The translations under genes and the position numbers were made by a program. Below are positions 32,498-36,784 of a stretch of DNA of 36,784 bases, in pieces. The notes under the pieces were generated by a model that searched no databases, had not been told where the DNA came from, and saw only the letters and a program-made list of their open reading frames with translations. The stretch is taken from NCBI RefSeq assembly GCF_014207935.1, contig NZ_JACHLL010000010.1:1-36784 (forward strand), in the 5' to 3' direction. This DNA comes from Pseudomonas fluvialis (lineage in GTDB: Bacteria > Pseudomonadota > Gammaproteobacteria > Pseudomonadales > Pseudomonadaceae). The stretch's first letter is position 1. Each line of letters starts with the position of its first letter.

Positions 32498-33162
32498 CAG
32501 CGAACACCGACGAAGCGATAACCCTGCCCGCGACGGGTCTCGATCACCGCCTTGCCGAACTTGCTGCGCAAGCGGTTGACCAGGACTTCGAGGACATTGG
32601 AGTCGCGCTCGCTCTCGCCGTCATACAAATGATCGCTCAGCTGGCTCTTGGACAGCAGCTGCCCGTTGTGCAACATGAAATAGCGCAACAGGCGAAACTC
32701 AGCGGCGGTCAGCTCGACCTGCTGGCCATTGAGACTGACGCGTTGCTCGCTTTCATCCAGTTGCAGGCCGCCCACCACCAGTTCAGGCTGATTACTCAGG
32801 CCGTTGGCCCGGCGCAGCAAGGCCTGAATGCGCAGCAGCAGCTCCTCGGGATGGAAGGGCTTGCTCAGGTAGTCATCGGCGCCGGCCTTGAGCCCTTCGA
32901 TCCGCTCGGCCCATGACGAGCGTGCGGTGAGAATCAGCACCGGCGTATTACTGCCTTTGCCCCTCCACTCGCGCAGGACTTCCAGCCCGGGCCGTCCAGG
33001 CAGACCAAGATCGAGAATGATCAGATCGTAAGGCTCGCTGATACCCTGGTAGGCGGCATCGCGCCCGTCAGCCAACCAGTCGACCGCGTATCCATGTCGA
33101 CCCAGTTCAGCCAGTAACGAATCGGCCAGTTCAACACTGTCTTCGACCAGCAACAGGCGCAT
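32497..33162 (-). CDS. bqsR: OmpR/PhoP-family response regulator, BqsR/CarR-like
   Basis: 221 residues, start overlapping the PepSY stop by one base (TGATG). Receiver domain 1-120 with acidic pocket Glu7-Asp8, phosphoacceptor Asp51 (LIILDLGLPG), Thr in LTARSSW and Lys in SKPFHPEEL. Winged-helix DNA-binding domain about 125-220 (VELTAAEFRLLRYFMLHNGQ, ERDSNVLEVLVNRLRSKFG, IETRRGQGYRFV). It probably autoregulates this operon. A TTAAG-N6-TTAAG box like that reported for BqsR was looked for upstream and not seen in exact form. Confidence 0.8.
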   Translation of the reverse strand: MRLLLVEDSVELADSLLAELGRHGYAVDWLADGRDAAYQGISEPYDLIILDLGLPGRPGLEVLREWRGKGSNTPVLILTARSSWAERIEGLKAGADDYLSKPFHPEELLLRIQALLRRANGLSNQPELVVGGLQLDESEQRVSLNGQQVELTAAEFRLLRYFMLHNGQLLSKSQLSDHLYDGESERDSNVLEVLVNRLRSKFGKAVIETRRGQGYRFVGVR

Positions 33163-33473
33163 CAGTTGTCTTCCTCATCCTTGAGCAACTGCCCGCTTTG
33201 CGCGTCCAGCTCCAGTTCGCGGACGCTGCCGGTTGCAGTCAGCAACTCGACCTCATAGCAATAACGGCCATGTTCAAGTTCCAGCTCTGCCTCCAGCAAG
33301 GTCGCCCCGGGATACACTCCCAGGGCTTGTTGCAGCAGTGCATCCAGAGGCTGGATCTGCCCTGTGCGGGCCAGTTCCAGCGCCTCATCCTGATCGAGAT
33401 CACGACTGAGCGCTGGAGCACTGATCAGGCTGCACAGTAAAAGCAGACCAAGGCCACGGGAGAACATGCTCAT
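33162..33473 (-). CDS. Small periplasmic PepSY-domain protein (second)
   Basis: 103 residues from ATG 33473, which overlaps the stop of the preceding PepSY gene (TGATG). A signal peptide (about 1-23, ending SAPALS) is followed by one PepSY repeat: DQDEALELARTGQIQPLDALLQQAL, then LLEAELELEHGRYCYEVELL and VRELELDAQSGQLLKDEEDN. The acidic C-terminus could bind divalent cations. Its position matches bqsQ. PepSY proteins act as chaperone-like inhibitors or metal-linked periplasmic modulators; here probably an accessory to the adjoining kinase. Confidence 0.88.
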   Translation of the reverse strand: MSMFSRGLGLLLLCSLISAPALSRDLDQDEALELARTGQIQPLDALLQQALGVYPGATLLEAELELEHGRYCYEVELLTATGSVRELELDAQSGQLLKDEEDN

Positions 33474-33781
33474 CAATCGTCCTGATGGTCCTGCAGCACC
33501 GCGCCGGTGGTGGCATCCAGCTGGACATCCCACCGAACGCCCTGGCCATCACGCAACTCGACCTGATACTGGTAACGACCGTGCTCCTGTTCCAGCTCGG
33601 TTTCCTCGATCGTGGCGCCCGGATGTTTGGCCAGTGCGGCAGCATTGAGCTTTTCGAAGGATTGGATAGTGCCGGCGTCGCGCAGACGCAGCGCCTCATC
33701 CGGCCCCAAATCACGGGCCTGAACGGTCGCAGCGGCAAAAGCCAGGCCAGTCAGAGTCAGGATTGCAGTCAGCTTGTTCAT
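33473..33781 (-). CDS. Small periplasmic PepSY-domain protein (first)
   Basis: 102 residues, ATG 33781 with GAGG upstream. Signal peptide MNKLTAILTLTGLAFAAATVQA (cleavage near 22), then a PepSY unit: LGPDEALRLRDAGTIQSFEKLNAAAL, IEETELEQEHGRYQYQVEL and WDVQLDATTGAVLQDHQDD. Clearly paralogous to the next gene (shared HGRYxYxVEL and LDAxxGxxLxD). First gene of a four-gene operon in which every junction is a TGATG overlap. Position matches bqsP. Confidence 0.9.
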   Translation of the reverse strand: MNKLTAILTLTGLAFAAATVQARDLGPDEALRLRDAGTIQSFEKLNAAALAKHPGATIEETELEQEHGRYQYQVELRDGQGVRWDVQLDATTGAVLQDHQDD

Positions 33782-33798
33782 GGGTTTTTACCTCGTTT

Positions 33799-33828
33799 GA
33801 GTGTGCAAGGACTTTGTGCTGCACACTC
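33799..33828 (-). repeat. Inverted repeat in the leader of the PepSY operon
   Basis: GAGTGTGCA (33799-33807) and TGCACACTC (33820-33828), exact arms with a 12-base spacer, 18 to 47 bases before the first PepSY ATG. Could be a regulator operator or an mRNA leader hairpin. Confidence 0.5.
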
Positions 33829-33905
33829 TAGCCACACTCGATTAACTCAAACTGAATGACCTGCTGCCTCGTCTAGGGGCGACATATTCATCCGGTGAAG
33901 AGCGC

Positions 33906-33933
33906 TTGGCCCAGCCCACGCAGGACCTATAAT
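33906..33933 (+). promoter_or_regulatory. Sigma-70 promoter of the patatin-like gene
   Basis: TTGGCC (33906-33911), 16-base spacer, perfect TATAAT (33928-33933), then GCAGGAGA ahead of ATG 33959. Gives a short leader of about 20 bases. Confidence 0.65.
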
Positions 33934-33958
33934 CGGCGGCTGTTTGCAGGAGACCCGC

Positions 33959-35038
33959 ATGTCAGCCATTCACCGTAAATTCCCAGCTCTGACCTTCCGT
34001 GCCGGACAGCGTGCCATGCAACGTATCCGCAGCCAAGGTCTGCAGGCGGCCGATGTCAGCATCCTGCCAGGCGCAGCCGGCGGCCCCAAAGGCCTGGGGA
34101 TTCAGGGGCTGGATCTGGCACTGTTCGGCTCCTGGCTACCCAGCGCACCACGACAGCGTACCCTGATCGGTGCCTCCATCGGCTCCTGGCGCTTCGCCAG
34201 CGCTTGCCTCCCCGACCCTGAGCAAGGGCTGCTGCGCCTAGGTGAACTGTATACCAGTCAACGCTTTGCCAAGGGTGTGAGCATGACCGAGGTCAGTCGC
34301 AGTTGTACCCAGCTGCTTGACGACCTGCTGCAGGGACAGGATGCCAGCGTGACCCAAAACCCGCTGTACCACCTGAATATTCTGGTGGTAAAGAGCCAGG
34401 GCCTGTTGCGGCATGACCAACGTGGCAAGCTGGGCCTTGGTCTGTCGGCGGTGATCGGTAATAACCTGCTGGCCCGCCAGCGCCTGGCAGGCCATTTCGA
34501 GCGGGTGGTACTGCATGATCCGAGACAGGCTCCACCGCTGGCACCACTGACCGACTTCACCTCGCACTACCACGAACTGGGCACTCACAACCTGCGCCAG
34601 GCGTTGCTGGCCTCGGGTTCCATCCCCATGGTAATGAACGCCATCCATGAGATTCCAGGCGTCAGTGCTGGCGTTTTCCGCGATGGTGGCCTGCTCGACT
34701 ATCATCTGGACCTGCCCTATCGCACCGACGGCATCGTGCTCTATCCACACTTTACCGACCGCGTCATTCCCGGCTGGTTCGACAAGTCACTGCCGTGGCG
34801 CCGCGCCAATGCCGAACAGTTACAGGATGTACTGCTGATCTCACCCTCGCGCGAATATCTGGCGCATCTGTCCCATGGCAAGCTGCCTGATCGCAGTGAC
34901 TTCAAGCGCTACCTGGGCAACGATCAGGGCCGTGAAGACTATTGGCGCCAGGCCATGGCCGAGAGCCGCCGTCTCGGTGACGAATTCCTCGAACTGGTCG
35001 GCAGCGGCGAGATTGCAGGACGACTGCAACCGCTCTGA
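33959..35038 (+). CDS. Patatin-like phospholipase family protein
   Basis: 359 residues from ATG 33959, with AGGAGA upstream. Patatin hallmarks: oxyanion loop GAAGGPKGLG (about 38-47), GASIGSW with nucleophile Ser73 (GxSxG), and DGG with catalytic Asp242. The dyad is complete, so an active lipid acyl hydrolase is plausible; no signal peptide is seen, so it acts in the cytoplasm or by non-classical export. The C-terminal half (YRTDGIVLYPHF, PGWFDKSLPWRRANAEQLQDVLL) is typical of bacterial members. Own promoter, monocistronic. Confidence 0.88.
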   Translation: MSAIHRKFPALTFRAGQRAMQRIRSQGLQAADVSILPGAAGGPKGLGIQGLDLALFGSWLPSAPRQRTLIGASIGSWRFASACLPDPEQGLLRLGELYTSQRFAKGVSMTEVSRSCTQLLDDLLQGQDASVTQNPLYHLNILVVKSQGLLRHDQRGKLGLGLSAVIGNNLLARQRLAGHFERVVLHDPRQAPPLAPLTDFTSHYHELGTHNLRQALLASGSIPMVMNAIHEIPGVSAGVFRDGGLLDYHLDLPYRTDGIVLYPHFTDRVIPGWFDKSLPWRRANAEQLQDVLLISPSREYLAHLSHGKLPDRSDFKRYLGNDQGREDYWRQAMAESRRLGDEFLELVGSGEIAGRLQPL

Positions 35039-35057
35039 TGCTTAGAGAATATTTAAT

Positions 35058-35096
35058 AACAGCCTGACACTACAGGTAGCTGTTCAGCAGGCTGTT
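35058..35096 (+). repeat. Inverted repeat between patatin and hydrolase genes
   Basis: AACAGCCTG (35058-35066) pairs with CAGGCTGTT (35088-35096); spacer 21 bases. It fills most of the 86-base gap and could form the 3' end of the patatin transcript. No T run. Confidence 0.4.
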
Positions 35097-35124
35097 AGAC
35101 TAACTGCGCCACCAGGGAGGGGAT

Positions 35125-35973
35125 ATGCGGCTAGCGGTAGCGATCATTCACGGCATTGGCAATCAGCCGGATCAGCGCGATGACGAAGGTTTACATGCCT
35201 TTGCGGCCCCCTTGGTGGCCGCCCTGCGCAAGCGGTTGGGCGCCGATGCCAATGAGATTGCATTCCAGAGCCTTTACTGGGCCAGCGTGCTCGATCAGCG
35301 GGAAGAAGCCTACCTTCAGGCTCTGCATGACCAGCCAGTGCGCTGGCGCTGGCTACGCCGGATCGTCACCCTGTTCCTTGGCGATGCCAGCGGCTATCGC
35401 AAAACCTCTCAGGCCTACGACACCAGCTATGAAGAAGTGCATCAATGCGTGCGTCAGGGGCTGCATGAACTACGCGCCAAAGTAGCCCCGGACACACCAC
35501 TGATTGTGCTTGCCCATTCACTAGGGGGGCACATTTTCTCCAACTTCGTGTGGGACCAGCAGAAGATCAATCAAAGCAGTTGTGCGCTGGACCCCTTTCT
35601 CGGACTGGAAACCTTCAGCGGATTTATCACCTTTGGCTGCAATATCCCGCTATTCACTTTCGCCTACGATCCCGTTGTACCTATCCGGTTTCCTGGCCAC
35701 TGCCTGCCGGCCAGCCTGCAAATCCAGGCACGTTGGCTGAATGTCTATGCGCCTGCCGATATCCTTGCCTACCCGCTACGCCCACTGCAGAACTATGCGC
35801 AAGTGGTTACAGAGGACCGCTGCATGGCAGTCGGTCCCTGGTACAAACGCTTTACGCCTTTCAGCCATCTGGACTACTGGAACGATGCCAAATTTCACCG
35901 TTATGTGGCGCGCCATCTGCGTCAGCTGCTCACTGCTTGCCCTGAGCCAACCGACACTCGCAGCTCTGGATGA
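35125..35973 (+). CDS. Alpha/beta-hydrolase-like protein of unknown substrate
   Basis: 282 residues, ATG 35125 with GGAGGGG upstream. The N-terminus AVAIIHGIGNQ has the lipase-like oxyanion segment. The nucleophile elbow is AHSLGG with Ser132, and a candidate late His lies in FSHLDYWND. Helical segments between (YLQALHDQPVRWRWLRRIVTLFLG) suggest a membrane-associated lid. No signal peptide. Not closely recognised beyond the fold. Its 3' end overlaps the next gene by 71 bases in another frame. Confidence 0.8.
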   Translation: MRLAVAIIHGIGNQPDQRDDEGLHAFAAPLVAALRKRLGADANEIAFQSLYWASVLDQREEAYLQALHDQPVRWRWLRRIVTLFLGDASGYRKTSQAYDTSYEEVHQCVRQGLHELRAKVAPDTPLIVLAHSLGGHIFSNFVWDQQKINQSSCALDPFLGLETFSGFITFGCNIPLFTFAYDPVVPIRFPGHCLPASLQIQARWLNVYAPADILAYPLRPLQNYAQVVTEDRCMAVGPWYKRFTPFSHLDYWNDAKFHRYVARHLRQLLTACPEPTDTRSSG

Positions 35974-36268
35974 ACAGGGGAAGAAAGAGGTCGACAGCCT
36001 GCTGGACTTTGTTGAACGCAGTGGCTGTACCTTCATCCGTAACGACAGCGAACATGCTTCGTCCGATGCACGCGCCCATTTGCAGAAAAAGCTCGACTAC
36101 CTGCTGGATAAAGACCTGATCGACAGCCCAGAACAGTTCATCGAGCGTGGCGCCACGGAAAGCAGCTTCAGCGGCGAGCCCTATCGCGTACGTTGCCAAG
36201 GCAGCGAACAAATGTCTGCCGATTGGCTCAGCGCCGAGCTTAAGCGCTTACGCTCAGCAAGCCGCTAG
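35903..36268 (+). CDS. DUF5329 family periplasmic protein
   Basis: 121 residues from ATG 35903, inside the end of the hydrolase gene. This start gives a signal peptide (MWRAICVSCSLLALSQPTLAA); earlier starts do not. The mature part (EVDSLLDFVERSGCTFIRND, HLQKKLDYLLDKDLIDSPEQFIERGATESSFSGEPYRVRC) is the conserved DUF5329 pattern with two Cys that could form a disulphide. Function unknown. The overlap with the hydrolase gene suggests coupled expression. Confidence 0.82.
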   Translation: MWRAICVSCSLLALSQPTLAALDEQGKKEVDSLLDFVERSGCTFIRNDSEHASSDARAHLQKKLDYLLDKDLIDSPEQFIERGATESSFSGEPYRVRCQGSEQMSADWLSAELKRLRSASR

Positions 36269-36334
36269 CACGGCTCATTGCTGATAGAATGAGACTTTGC
36301 CCTGTTCTGGGCATCGGCTGATGAGCATTACACC

Positions 36335-36691
36335 GTGGAACTGTTTAAAGAATTCATGTTTGAGGCAGCCCATCAGCTGCCTCATGTCCCCGCCGGACAC
36401 AAATGTGGACGCCTGCATGGTCATTCTTTCAAGGTGGCCATTCATATCGAAGGCGAAGTGGATCCCTACACTGGCTGGATTCGCGACTTCTCCGAAATCA
36501 AAGCCATCTTCAAGCCGATCTACGAGCGGCTCGACCATAACTATCTGAATGAAATTCCCGGCCTCGAGAACCCGACCAGCGAAGTGCTGGCCAAATGGAT
36601 CTGGCAGGAACTCAAACCCCTGCTGCCTGAGCTTTCACGCATTCGTATACACGAAACCTGCACCAGTGGCTGTGAATACCGCGGCGACTAA
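36335..36691 (+). CDS. queD: 6-carboxy-5,6,7,8-tetrahydropterin synthase
   Basis: 118 residues from GTG 36335. Zinc ligands His13, His28 and His30 (FEAAHQLPH, GRLHGHSF), catalytic Cys24 (GHKC), LDHNYLN with the catalytic Asp-His, and the pterin-binding Glu in HETCTSG: all QueD/PTPS hallmarks, and the length matches E. coli QueD (about 120). It converts dihydroneopterin triphosphate to carboxytetrahydropterin in queuosine biosynthesis. Followed by an intrinsic terminator; single-gene transcript likely. Confidence 0.95.
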   Translation: MELFKEFMFEAAHQLPHVPAGHKCGRLHGHSFKVAIHIEGEVDPYTGWIRDFSEIKAIFKPIYERLDHNYLNEIPGLENPTSEVLAKWIWQELKPLLPELSRIRIHETCTSGCEYRGD

Positions 36692-36713
36692 TCCCGCCGG
36701 ATGCGCCAAATAG

Positions 36714-36748
36714 AAAAGGCCCCAGGTTTAACAGCCTGGGGCCTTTTT
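36714..36748 (+). terminator. Rho-independent terminator of queD
   Basis: GGCCCCAGG (36718-36726) pairs with CCTGGGGCC (36735-36743), flanked by AAAA and TTTTT; 8-base loop. Confidence 0.93.
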
Positions 36749-36784
36749 GTTTGCCTGCGTTAAGCGCTTCACGCTGTCAAAACA

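Noticed and set aside
36269..36334. preQ1 riboswitch before queD
   Set aside because: The 66-base leader has a small GCCC/GGGC hairpin, but not the preQ1 aptamer tail I would expect.

Overview
The window is about 36.8 kb of GC-rich, densely coded gammaproteobacterial chromosome that looks like a Pseudomonas (sensu lato) species. The evidence is the codon use and the gene set: FAN1 beside a DEAH helicase, YbiT, UppP, a pair of PepSY genes ahead of a BqsR/BqsS-like two-component system, a TlpQ-sized chemoreceptor and QueD. From memory, parts of this match Pseudomonas aeruginosa neighbourhoods (the SOS-regulated PA1044-PA1045 pair and the PA2654-PA2666 stretch). No transposase, integrase, CRISPR array, tRNA or rRNA was seen.

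Layout, left to right. 1-211 is the end of a type I secretion HlyD-type adaptor. 343-5901 is a redox/stress cluster: two tandem paralogous LysR regulators, a glutathione S-transferase, a large PNPOx-like/ferredoxin-reductase/2Fe-2S fusion, a small cupin and a DUF1348 protein. 6130-8742 holds a small glycine-rich exported protein, ppiC, a YjbR-like protein, a DUF3833 lipoprotein and a short-chain dehydrogenase. 8765-11507 (minus) is an operon of two diguanylate cyclases, one cytoplasmic (PAS-GAF-GGDEF) and one with a periplasmic solute-binding sensor.

11913-16144 is the most interesting part, an apparent SOS cassette. A LexA box (CTG-N10-CAG) sits just upstream of fan1, followed by an overlapping DEAH/XPD-like helicase that carries its own N-terminal PD-(D/E)XK nuclease. 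Fifteen bases beyond the helicase stop, on the opposite strand, ends a 33-residue single-span membrane peptide. It has an excellent ribosome binding site and its own promoter, overlapped by a second, near-consensus LexA box. The nuclease-helicase pair suggests crosslink or branched-DNA repair. The peptide may be an SOS-induced small membrane protein of the general TisB kind, but that is inference.

16469-20755 contains ybiT (ABC-F), a cold-shock/DUF1294 membrane protein, an epoxide-hydrolase-like enzyme and uppP. 20905-24950 holds an sCache chemoreceptor with an unknown partner, a fatty-acid-hydroxylase-like protein and a nicotinamide riboside salvage pair (pnuC plus a NadR-like kinase), whose pnuC start lies inside a perfect 12-bp hairpin. 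25051-28113 is a di-haem cytochrome c (RoxA/MauG-like) with a membrane-anchored catalase-like protein. 28328-30472 is a dCache chemoreceptor with a sigma-28-like promoter, followed by an FMN reductase. 31178-33781 (minus) is a tightly coupled PepSY-PepSY-regulator-kinase operon. The right end holds a patatin-like protein, an alpha/beta hydrolase, a DUF5329 protein and queD.
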